Source: Tillandsia leiboldiana (lineage: Eukaryota > Streptophyta > Magnoliopsida > Poales > Bromeliaceae). Taken from it: 64,000 nucleotides of DNA. The DNA lies in the NCBI GenBank assembly GCA_029204045.2, contig JAQNDB010000229.1, forward strand, positions 46,181 to 110,180. Direction: 5' to 3'. Positions 20,877 to 31,215 of this stretch are shown here, one piece after another; the first letter of the stretch is position 1; each line of letters starts with the position of its first letter. Both the position numbers and the translations under genes were made by a program. The notes under the pieces are model-generated. The model saw only the letters and a list, made by a program, of their open reading frames with translations, searched no databases and was not told the DNA's origin.

Positions 20877-20935
20877 GTTATTCCCTCAAGTGATTATGTT
20901 GGCTGCAGACAACATAATACTTTAGGAAGGATAAC
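20877..20935 (+). ncRNA. G3 leader hairpin with palindromic apex
   Basis: A 59-nt hairpin. The outer arm GTTAT pairs with ATAAC, a middle arm pairs with mismatches and G-U pairs, and the apex 20893-20918 (ATTATGTTG..CTGCAG..CAACATAAT) is a 26-nt palindrome with one mismatched pair. It lies 140 nt after the primer site and about 75 nt before gag. Arm sequences differ from those of G1 and G5, but pairing is kept. Confidence 0.65.
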
Positions 20936-20974
20936 AAGTTTTAGACTCTGGCTGGATTGGGTCGTATGGTTGTT

Positions 20975-21001
20975 ATGTCCTGACATTCGTTTTTGTTTCA
21001 G
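20975..21001 (+). promoter_or_regulatory. G3 putative splice acceptor before gag
   Basis: TCCTGAC (branch-point-like) followed by ATTCGTTTTTGTTTCAG, nine bases before the gag ATG at 21011. This is a good match to a plant 3' splice site. A donor candidate is at 18590 in the LTR. Confidence 0.55.
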
Positions 21002-21010
21002 TTACCTGCG

Positions 21011-22282
21011 ATGCCGCCGAGACGTCGTGTAGCGACGAGAGGGCATTCGACCTTGGGTGAGGAGCCCGAGCTGCGGGAGGCCGAGCAGGCCAGGCAGAGT
21101 GAGGTACAGGAGCTGCGAGCTCAGGTGGCCAAGATGGCAGAGGCGTTGCGGCGCCAGGAGGTGGCGGCCAGGCGCCAGAAGGAAAATATGGAGCGCATGA
21201 TGCGCATGCTGGAGCAGAGGGCACCTCCTGTGGCACCACCATCAGTACTTCCGGTTACGACATCCTCGACCTCATCACAGATTCCTCCGTTGACAGAGAC
21301 GGAGCAGAGGGAGCTCATGGATCGACTATCCTTTATCAGCAAGTTTCATCCCCCGCGGTTCTCAGGTCAGAGTTCGGAACCGTGGGAGGTTGAGAGCTGG
21401 ATCGCGGCCATGGAAAAATTGTTTGAGAACCTCTTCATCAAGGAAGAACATCAAGTACATTTGGGGGCGCACTTTTTGGAGGGGGACGCCGAGACTTGGT
21501 GGCGTTGAGTCCGCCCAGTTGGACCGCCAGGAGTTCAGTTGATGACGTGGCCAGAATTTTGAGCTTTGCTACGCGGGTCCTATTTTCCTGATAGTGCAAA
21601 GCAGAAGCTAGAAGGGGATCTTCGACGATTGCAGCAGGGTGATCGACCACTTCATGAGTACATTCGGGAGTTCCAGAAATTGTTGAGCAGTGTGCCACAT
21701 GTCGCCCCAGATGAGGCTCAGAAGGTAGATTTGTTTGAGAGAGGACTGCATCAGGATATTTATTATCTTGTTCACTTGCACCGATCACCGACTTTGGATG
21801 CGGCCATTGAGCATGCTCAGTGGGTTTCCGGAGGCACAGCGGTTATGTCAGAGAGGGACAGAGCGCTAGGATCCAACTCCGGGGTGAGGCATCCGGTATC
21901 GCCTGATTTTGGACAGTGTAGTGGATCGGGACCCCCGGGGCCGCCACCATCCCAGTCTGAGGGTCGTGGATTTCAGAGGAGACGGAGATCAGGAGGTCCC
22001 CCACAGCCGAGGCACCAGCAGCAGTATCAGGATGTGTGTGTCATTTGCGGAGGACCGCATGCAGTGCAGCTGTGTGATCATAGACAGGGGCGATGCTTTT
22101 TGTGTGGACAGTCGGGACACTTTCTGGCAGCATGCCCTCGAGCAGTACTTTCGGTAATGCCGCTTGCGACAGCACCCCCGCTACCTTTCCCGGAAGAAGT
22201 AGCTCCCCCGACTTACCGCCAGCCAGACGAGGCCACGACGTCGAGGCAGCCAGGGCGACGACCACCCACATCGATAGGATGA
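21011..22282 (+). pseudogene. gag: G3 Gag with double zinc knuckle
   Basis: Start MPPRRRVATRG at 21011; the longer frame from 20993 would begin inside the acceptor. An N-terminal coiled coil (about residues 20-75) is followed by the capsid-type core FHPPRFSGQSSEPWEVESWI and GDAETWWR. An in-frame TGA at 21506 and another near 21559 interrupt it. The same frame then continues with SYFPDSAKQKLEGDLRRLQQ, an RG/P/Q-rich basic linker, and two knuckles, CVICGGPHAVQLC and CFLCGQSGHFLAAC. The first stop looks like CGA-to-TGA. Gag would coat the RNA and form the particle. With no pol in the element, movement would have depended on enzymes from a relative. Confidence 0.9.
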
Positions 22283-22714
22283 GTTTGGATTGCCCGATTG
22301 GAGGGCGCCAGGATAGTGGACCGCATGGCACCTGGTTTGTTTTCCTTTCCTTGTTGTTGAGATCGGAGTTTTGCACCCCTACATGGTTGAGTTGTTGGAT
22401 TGTGGTATAGGGTTGCGACCACAGCAGGGAGAACGTCAACACCTCTCTCCTTGTTATCCCGTTTGAACACCGAAACTGGCGAACGGGGCGAAAAATTTCG
22501 AAGGACTACTCCAGAAATGGAGGCGATGCTGGAACCTGTTCTTGTTTGATCGGGGTGAAGGCATCGGTCCTTTGGAAATTTGGGACCTTTCGCCATTTTC
22601 GACTGCTTTTCAAATTGAGAGAGAGTTACAGTTGATGATGTTCCTGATATAGGTTGCATGTGGTAGGGGGTGTGTTTTGGTTTCGAGGACGAAACCTTTT
22701 GAAGGAGGGGAGAG
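22283..22714 (+). other. G3 post-gag segment and polypurine tract
   Basis: About 400 bp without a usable frame. It holds a further TTCTTGTTTGAT block (about 22538) and the FEDETF-like motif (TTCGAGGACGAAAC, 22681-22694) normally found at the very end of gypsy pol. So the segment joins the end of gag to the end of pol with everything between deleted. GAAGGAGGGGAGAG (22701-22714) is the polypurine tract that primes plus-strand DNA. Confidence 0.82.
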
Positions 22715-25700
22715 TGTAGAGTACCGGGTCTTCAGATAGCGCGCCGACCACACCGATGGCTTGGAGCAGAGCGTTTGCCTCGGGCATGTTGCTTTTGAGT
22801 TTACAGTTGATGCCGGGTTGATTTGGATCAACGCAGAAGCTCCAGCGCGATTCGGGGTTTTTCCGGGCTTTGTATGCCGATTGAGGATGAGATTTGGAAA
22901 TTACCGACTTCACCGTGGAGTGCCGGAGATTGAGGAACACTTGGAACAGGTGTACTTTTAGATTACAGCGAGGTTCGGGAGATTCCGGACTGACGCAGGA
23001 GACCGGAGGCAAAAAGTGAGTCGGGACTGGCAATTTTGGAGCCGGTATTTGATTTGAGCACCCCGACTCAACGGATGAGCTTTTTGAAGAGAAAAAGCTG
23101 TGAGCGCGTGTACTATCGATTTATAGCGAGGTTCGGGAGGTTCTGGACTGACACGGAGGATCCGGAAGCAAAAAGTGAGTCGGAACTGACAGTTTCGGAG
23201 TCGGTTTTTTATTTGAGCACCCCGACTCAACGGATGAGCTTTTTGAGGAGAAAAAGCTGTGAGCGCGTGTACTTTCGATTTTCAGCGGAGTTCGCCCTGG
23301 TGCAGCGCCGCGCGGGCGCTGCCAGGCCGCGCGAAGGCGCGTGCGCGACACTGCCTGGACGCGCGCAGGCGCGCGCGCGGCAGGGCCGGGCGGGCCTGCG
23401 CGGGCGCGCGCGCAGCGCCGCAGGGCGCTGTGCACAGCGCCGCTGGGCGCCGCGCGCAGCGCCGCTGGGCGCTACGCGGCGCGCTCCGGCACCGCGCAGC
23501 AGGTCGCTGCGCGGTGCGGCTTGGTTCGGCGCTGCGCGGCGGGCCTCCCTCGTCGCGCGGCTGGGATATCGCCGCTCGGCGTGCACCCGGACAGCGGGCT
23601 GCACCTCGGTTTGCGCGCCGGTGCTGTTTTTTTCGCCGTCGGGCGTCATCTTCGCCGTCGGCGCTGTTTTCGCAGGATTTTTTCACGAGCGGTTTCACTA
23701 GCAGTTTTCGCAGGATTTTTTCGCGAGCGGTTTCGCTAGCAGTTTTCGCAGGACTTTTCGCGAGCGGTTTCGCTAGTAGTTTTCGCAGGATTTTTCGCGA
23801 GCGGTTTCGCTAGCAGTTTTCGTAGGATTTTTCGCGGGCGGTTTCGCTAGCAGTTTTCGAGCCTTTTCGCGCGGTTTTCGCCCAGTTTTTGGCGAGCAGT
23901 TTTAGGCATTTTGCGAGCAGTTTTGCGAGCGGTTTTCGAGCAGTTTTTTCGCGAGCAGCTTTTCGCAAGTAGCTTCGCGAGCAGATTTTTGTGGAGTTTT
24001 TCGCAAGCTGTTTTTGAGCAGTTTTTCGCCGACGGAGGCCTTTTTCACCGCCGGATGCTCGGTTTTCGACCGTTTTGATTGATTTTGCGATTTCTTCGCT
24101 TCTGGCAGCTTGCAGTGCGGTTTTTAGCTTCCGTCGGGACCGGTTGTGAGTTTTTCCGTCGCGTGGACCCGCGGGCTTGTTTCGGGGCATCCGCTGAGCG
24201 CGCGATCGTGTGGTAGGACGCTGCGTGCTCCGTTTTGCATGCGGACCTCGTGGAGGCAAGGTAATCCCGCTGAGCCCAATTGCAAGTGTCGACGAGCAAT
24301 TGGTGGCAAGCTGAGGCGGGTTGGTTTTTCTCTCCAAGTCTACGGACTTCCTTCTAATTCTATTGTGATAGGATTGCTTGCTAGTTTAAGTGTTTTCTTG
24401 GAACTTAACTAGCACCCCCGTCATATGTGCATGTGTTTGACCAGACCAATAGAGAACCTTAATCTGGGCTAGGTTCTTTTATGTTTTAGACATCCCATAC
24501 ATTGCATATCCCTCGGGACATAGAGTTCTCCGCCCGGGTAGTGGGCCGAGTGGTCAGAGTGTGGTGGGACGGGTGTTGCACTCGGGCCTGGGGGCCGAGT
24601 GGGGTCTGGTCGCTGGGTTAGGCCAGTGTTGGTGTTTCGGGAACCGTTTCAGATAAATGGTGGTCCCGGGTTTTTAGTTTTCGCTGTTCTTCTCGTCCCC
24701 ACCACGTTGTGATCGTGGTGCACGTGTGTTAGCAGGACCTTGAACCCAGAACCTTTTTTGGACGAACACATAATTTTAGTCAGCCAATGTTTTCTCCCAA
24801 GCCTCGCAGGGATGCTTGAGTCTATTCTTGTTTGATAGGACGAGGGCAGTGGCTCTTCAAGGTTTGGACATAAAACTTGTTTTCAAAGGGTTTTCCTGAA
24901 AAGACTAAAAATCATTAAAAGATGGATTTCTCTCAGATCAAAGGGTTTTCTGAAATAACGTCATTGTTTCTTACAAACTTATTCACCCGAGATGATTCGA
25001 GTGATCTGGGTTCTAAGGGCTGTTTTCTTTCTTGGGGACGTAGGTGTTAGTCTACCGGGGTTTCGGACCCTTTGCGGATCTGGCTGTGGAGCATCTCCAG
25101 CCGTGAGTTTGTGTGTTGAGACAGTTTCCCACTTTAACCGAGAGGGGCCGAACCCCTGAACGGTAAAGGATCGAGAGCTTCGATAGGCCGAGCCTAGAGA
25201 CTGTTCTTGTTTGATAGGGGTTCTAGGCACGGGCCTATCGGGATTTTCGGATCTTTGCCGCGTCAGTCGGTTCTTCTCGCCTATGAGTGGGGTGTTGTTG
25301 TGGGAGCCGTTGGGAGAGACGGTGGTCCCAGCTCTGTAGTACTTTCTTGGAGTGGGTCAGTGTTGTGAGATTGAGTCGTGGAGGGTTCTCCGACTGAGTT
25401 GTGCTTGAGCATAGTGATAACGATCTATTTGATCGTGGACTATAGCCTGCAGGAGCCACTGTGAGACAGCGATACAGCTGTGATACTTGAGTTCGGTGGG
25501 GTCGCTCCCCTCGAGCTACGCCCCGGGTGCGATGATGATACCGAGCCTGACGAGGCTGCGATGATACGCGTAGTTCATATACTAGAGGTCGCTTGATACC
25601 CCTGGCCGAGCTACCATGGGGTCACTTTGTGTGAGATCGAGATAGTCCGATTGGACACCCTGGTTGATACACTGGGGGCCGCAGGCTTGACTCGACTGGA

Positions 25701-25786
25701 CCCTATGTGGCAGTCGCTGAGATTTGGGTGACACTGTGAGAGTGATGGCATAGCATGTGTCATAGTAGAGTTTCTTGAGCATAGTA
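22715..25786 (+). repeat. G3 3' LTR, promoter-deleted and cut by G4
   Basis: Matches the 5' LTR from its first base. At about 23290 it jumps from GGAGTTCG to CGCCCTGGTGCAGC, lacking the segment equivalent to about 16870-17430 (some 560 bp) with the TATA box, the GAAA microsatellite and the 17177 donor. The 135-bp GC-rich duplication is also absent. It ends at 25786 where G4 is inserted; TAGTA (25782-25786) is the presumed target duplication. The final about 655 bp are not in the window. Confidence 0.9.
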
Positions 25787-27255
25787 TGTCACGCCCCGAG
25801 TGTAAACCAGAACTCGAGTGCGACATACAGATCCGCCGTATATGCAGTATTTCCCGCATATACGAAGCGACACAACAACTCAAGCAACCAAGTGTAGTGT
25901 ACAAGAGCATGTATAGCCACAGAAAGTGGCACAGAGCGAGAAATGAACATAGACTACTATAAACAACACACAACCAACACCAAAACTCCAAAACCTTAAC
26001 CACAACAACACCGCCATATGCAAAACATCCTCCAACAATGAACAAGTTTTCAACCAAGATCAACCAATCCAAATCCATAATAGAGGTACAGCTCAACTTG
26101 AAATGAAACTAAATACATAAATTCTACAATACTCAAAAACATCAGTAATATCACTCCACCAACACTGCTACATGAATCAACTCCAAAATATACAACTCCA
26201 AAATCATCATAATACAAGTCTACTACAATATCCCATACACAATCTGTATACCCCACAAAATATACAAATGTAACACCATATGAATACAACTCGAGGACTG
26301 ACATAATACATAAAGCTGGCTCCAGCCAGACCAAATATACAGTAGTCGGGGTACATAAAAACTGAAAGAAATAAATAAACTATAGGGCGACCTCTATCAG
26401 AACCATCGGGGTGGAGCTCTATCTATTCCGCGACTCCCTTGCCGCTCTCTGCCTATATCGCTGCTCCAGAAGAGATCACTGGGGAGCAACAACGGGTGTG
26501 AGAACTACTAACAGCAGTCCTCAGTGGGTAAATCATCGAACCTCCGACCTACCCACCGAGTCTACCATAGGGGCAAAGTAGGTGATAGTAAGAAGAATAA
26601 CAGTAACAGCTGAAAAGGAAACTACTCTACTATGCCCAATACTAACAGAATAAAAGAGAGTGTATGCATGAATAAAGGTAACGCTATCCTCTTGTATCAA
26701 TAATGCCCTCAACTGTATGATCTCAAATAGACACATGCATACCTCATAAAAAGACAACTAATGAGCTATATGGTATCCTCAACTGTATGAATCTCAGATT
26801 TGTATATATGTATGTATGCATAACTCATAGAAAGACAACTACAGAGCTATACGATATCCTCAACTGTATGAATCTCAAATATGTATAACTACATATGTAT
26901 GCATCACGAAAGGTAACTGTCAATGTAGAACCCAGTCCTGGATAGGGCCAAACTTGCCTGTATAAATCAATCTCAACAATCGGTACACCAACCCGGTATA
27001 GAGCTCAATCTCACGAACTCAGTATCTCCACTGTCCAAATGACCGGAACCCAACACGGTCTGACCGGCACCCAACACGGTCTAAAGCCTACTCCGGAGTG
27101 GCACTCGAGGGGAGCGACCCGCTCGAGTCAATAAGTAACCCAAGTCCAACAGCTCTGTCAAGTATCTCAGTCAATCAGGCAAAAATCGACACTATGCTCA
27201 AAGTGGAGACTCACTCAATCCACAATGCAAAACCCAGCCCCAACTGATGCAAAAC
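25787..27255 (-). mobile_element. G4: Ty3/gypsy 3' LTR, left part
   Basis: Begins TGTCACGCCCCGAGTG, similar to the end of the G1 LTR, and continues as AT-rich LTR sequence until G5 interrupts it at 27255. It resumes at 39622 beyond G5. In element orientation this is the downstream end of the LTR. A 20-bp duplication with CCAACACGGTCT lies at about 27042-27083. Confidence 0.88.
26707..26930 (-). repeat. G4 LTR tandem repeat, 70-81 bp unit
   Basis: CCTCAACTGTATGA recurs at 26707, 26777 and 26858, each followed by related sequence with AAAGACAACT and GAGCTATA. Three irregular units. Confidence 0.75.
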
Positions 27256-30200
27256 TGTCATGCCCCGAGGTCGAAACTGCGACCTGGGCTCGCCAACAGA
27301 TCCGCCATCTGTACGGAAACTGCCGTACAGACGAAGCGTCTACCCTGCAAGTCAGAACTAAAACTAAAAATATGTATCAGAGCTGAACTATAAATCAAAA
27401 GCTGAAGAAAGCTACACTGGAAATCTGAAATAAATAAAGCTCCACTAATACATAAATCCTCAATACAGGTCTCTCAAATGAATAACAAAATACAAGCCTC
27501 ACCCTCTCAGTACAAATATCCAAATCTCTCAGTGCAAAAGTGGAATCATAAAACAACAAGGTACATCTACCTCTGACTCAAATGCTGGTAAGGAACTACT
27601 CGGCCACGTCCTCACCTCGATGAGCTGTCTCCGCGCGAGCTAGGCCGGAACAGCAGCCTCAGAAAACCTGTCACCACAGCGGGTGTGAGATCTACTACAG
27701 AAGGTAGATCTCAGTGGGTACCGTCATCAACATCCACGGTATGCCCACTAAGGCCACTGGAGGCACAACAAATAGGTATGCGAAAAGATAATAGGAAAGC
27801 AGGAAAGGAACTATAGCTAATATGTACCAATATCATGCTCAAGAAAACACTACTCTGATCCTGCTATGCATACACTCTCACTACAATAATATGCCTCAAG
27901 TACCATACTCAAAGGAAAGCTCATCTATGAACATGCTATGCCATCACTCTCTTAGATCACCCAATCTCAATGACTGCCTCATAGGGTCCAGTCAAGCCTG
28001 CGCCAAACCTACTGCCACCTCATCCTCACTGGGACGGGACTTACGTAGGGCGTCCCACACGGACTATATCAAGCGAACTCTAGTGTATCAACTAGTCGCA
28101 TCATCGCAGCCTCGTCAGTCTCGGTATCATCACACACACCCGGGTGGTAGCTCGAGGGGAGCGACCCCACCGAACTCAAGTATCTCATCTGTATCACTGT
28201 CTCATAAGCGGCACATGCAGGGTATAGTCCACGATCAAACAGATCGGCAACTCGATGCTCAGAAGCGCAACTCTGTCGGAAAAAGACTCCACAACTCAAA
28301 CAGGAAAACCCAAACACTCTCACAGCTATGTCGGAGAACCCTCCACGACTCAATCTGATAATGCACGACCCATGGCTGAGTCATGAAACCTCCATGACTC
28401 GATCTGCCAGAACCCCCAAAACTCTCAAGGCTCAGTGGGAGAGCCTTCTCCACCTCTAAATCAGAAACACAACCCATGATCTGGAATAAACCCATCAATC
28501 CCAACAAGAAAGAAGAACTCTCATGACACTAGGACTCGACAGTCAATGCGCTAAAAAATACACTCGGCCCTCTGGCGTAAGTACACATGCAACTCAAACA
28601 ATCTGGACCATTCATAATGTTCTCAATAATTAAAATAAACTCTTTTAAAAATAGAGTTTTACTTAAAACGGGGTACTAAACATATATGAAGGTCCAGATG
28701 CAGCCTGAATCCCAATTGAACATGCAGTCTAGTGTCAAATAACTTCTAGATCATACTAAAAATGTCTGGGGCTCAAGAATGTCATTCTATAATTTTCTAG
28801 GCAACTATCAGATTTATCAATATAAGGAAATAAGCTAAACATGATCAATATATGATAAATAAGTTAAACATGATCAATATGCTTACAGAAGCATTAGAGG
28901 GCATTCCATAAATCTCGAAGAAATTCCTACCCACCTGGAACGCTTTCCGCAGGCAATTGCTGAAGTCGGTGAAGTGTCGGAACCTCGAATGGGCGAAATG
29001 TCGAAAATCGTGCCGCAAATCCCGGAGAAATCCTCGGAAGCTCCAATAAATTCTCTTGAGTCCATACAAAAATCTGCGCACAGCCGGCTCACTCCACGGC
29101 CAAAACCAAAGCATTCTCTCAAACACCCACAACCAACAAGCAGCACATACACACCTCTCACAGCTATGCTCTTATACATTCCAAAACCACAGCTCACCCA
29201 TACACTCTTCACAAAAAAAATCCCCAACATACAAGAAGCTCCAACCTGCACACAATAAACCGTGTCCACATATACACCATCCCTTAATTCCACCATACAG
29301 TACCAATTTCATAATTAAATCCATCATAAATAAATATATATAACTTACACATAATTTGCAAGCTCCAAAAATCCACAAAGGCTCACAGCACACTAAGTGT
29401 TCCAATTAACCCATTAATTAAATTAATGATCACTTATCCACAATAAACCATAAATCTGCTTGCACTCTACAGGTTCACCCAATTTATATAAATTAAGCTC
29501 ATCACCATCATTATCTTAATTATCATCATAATCATAATCATCCTCATCATTATCATTATCATAATCATCATCTTCATCAGCTCCATCATCAACATCAACA
29601 TCTGCTCCAAAGCTCAAGTCCCCAACTCAGTCCCTACCTGCAGCAAGAGAAAGGGAACCCAACATTAAAGGAAACATGGTAAAATGCGCGATCGTCCGCG
29701 ACAAAACCAAGCCTAATGCGCGAAAACCCTGCGCGCCAACATGCGTCGCAAGCCGCTGCCAAAGCTTACGCCGCTGGCGCGCCAGCCGCGCGCTGCTGCC
29801 GCGGCCGAGAGCTGCTGCTGCTACCGCGCGGCGCAGCAGCAGCTTGTGCGCGGCGCCAGGGCCCGCCGCGCGCTGCCAGGACCCGCCGCGCGGCGCCCTG
29901 GCCCGCAGCGGGCCCGCTGCGCGCTGCGGCGCCCGCAGCGCGCGCCCGCGCGCGGTGCGGCGCCCGCCTGCGAACGGCGCCTGCCACGCGCGCTCGCTGC
30001 GCCCCCGACGCTGGCTGGTCCGATTGTGGACTGCAAGCCTGTAGCGCGCCAACCCAGGCAAACACAGCCCAGCAAGCTACCCTCTCCATCCTCTTCTCAC
30101 TCTAAAACCATAAAAACACGCACCTCAAGAGATGCCCGCGCGCGCCACTGTTGCCTGCTGTCCGCCAACCAAGCAAGCACACCAACCTACAGCAACTCCT

Positions 30201-31188
30201 CCACACCCAGCCAACACAACCAAATCCAACTCCAGAGGCAAAACCTTACAAGAAAAGCCAAAATAAAAACCCATCCGAGCTCTCTCTCTCTCTCTCCAAC
30301 AAAAACAAAAACTGCAGCTTACCTCGCCGAGCTCGACGTGCGCCCGCTCCGCGCGCCCGCTCCGCTCGCTCCATGGCACTTGCAGCAGGAGGTCATCAAC
30401 CCAACACTCATCCATTATCTCATTTTCCATTGCTTTCTCTTCTTTTCCTTCCTTTTCACTCTTCTCTCATTCCTCTGCTCAATCCTTTTTCCTCTGTTCT
30501 ATCTTGTAGGGGAGAAGGAGCTTACTAATTAGAGGAACCTAATTAGTAGAGGTGGTGGGTGGGCAGCATTAAATGCACCAAACAAAATATCTACTTCCCT
30601 TAATTAAACCCACTTCAATTCCTTATATAAATAAATCACAGGCTAAAGCATCACAAGATATTTAATTAACTTCCCAATTCAATTAATTTATTAATTTAAT
30701 CCCTTTTTAAAGCCAACTCCAAGTCACTTTTTGCCTTCAGAGTCTCCGCATCAGTCCGGAACCTCCCAAACTCCGCTGTAATCTGAAAATACACATGTCC
30801 ATAGCTTTTTCTCTTCAAAAAGCTCAACCGTTGAGTCGGGGTTCTCAATCCAAAAACCGGCTCCGAAATCACCAGTTCCGACTCACTTTTCGCCATCGGG
30901 TCCTCCGCGTCAGTCCGGAACCTCCCGAACTCCGCTGTAAACATAATTTATACCTGTTCCAAGTGTTCCCAATATTTTGCACTCCACTGGGGAGTCGAGG
31001 CTTCCCCGAAACCTGTCCTCTAACGGCGCACAATGCCGGGAAAACCCCGAATCGACCTGGGGCTTCCGCGTTGATCCAAGTCGACCCGAACTCATCTGTA
31101 ATCCAATATGGAACACGCTCGAGGCGATTTCTCCGCACCACGCCATCTCGCGAGGTCGGTGCGCCATCCGAAAACCCGGTATTCTACA
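27256..31188 (-). repeat. G5 3' LTR (3933 bp)
   Basis: Plus strand from TGTCATGCCCCGAGG to GGTATTCTACA. It contains a putative donor TTCCAG|GTGGGTAGG (GT at 28934, minus), a TCATCA/ATAATC trinucleotide-rich stretch (29498-29610), a GC-rich island (29690-30050), a CT microsatellite (about 30283-30297), a TATA box (30621-30630) and the U3 repeats (30720-30950). A 13-bp duplication near 30345 is absent from the 5' LTR. The 178-codon frame at 27822-28358 is antisense and reappears in the other LTR only because LTRs are duplicates. Confidence 0.92.
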
Positions 31189-31215
31189 CTCTCCCCTCCT
31201 TAAAAAGGGTTTCGT
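31189..31215 (-). promoter_or_regulatory. G5 polypurine tract
   Basis: The minus strand reads TTTAAGGAGGGGAGAG up to the LTR boundary, nearly the same as in G3. It is preceded by TTTCGAGGACGAAAC, the end of pol. Confidence 0.88.

Larger units (their letters stand above)
16290..25786 (+). mobile_element. G3: gag-only Ty3/gypsy element with 4.4 kb LTRs
   Basis: 5' LTR 16290-20715, internal region 20716-22714 and 3' LTR 22715-25786. The 3' LTR is broken by G4 at the point equivalent to 20060 of the 5' LTR. The internal region is only 2 kb: primer site, leader, gag, a short coding-poor segment and a polypurine tract. No protease, RT, RNase H or integrase trace is visible. This is the layout of a large non-autonomous derivative (LARD-like) that keeps gag. 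The LTRs differ by a few percent by eye plus large indels. G5 is a diverged relative. Confidence 0.9.

Noticed and set aside
27822..28358. 178-codon plus frame, repeated almost identically at 36268-36804.
   Set aside because: It is antisense in the G5 LTRs and is repeated only because the two LTRs are copies; no domain is recognisable.
29498..29610. TCATCA/ATAATC stretch as a separate satellite insertion.
   Set aside because: It occurs at the same place in both G5 LTRs, so it is part of the LTR.
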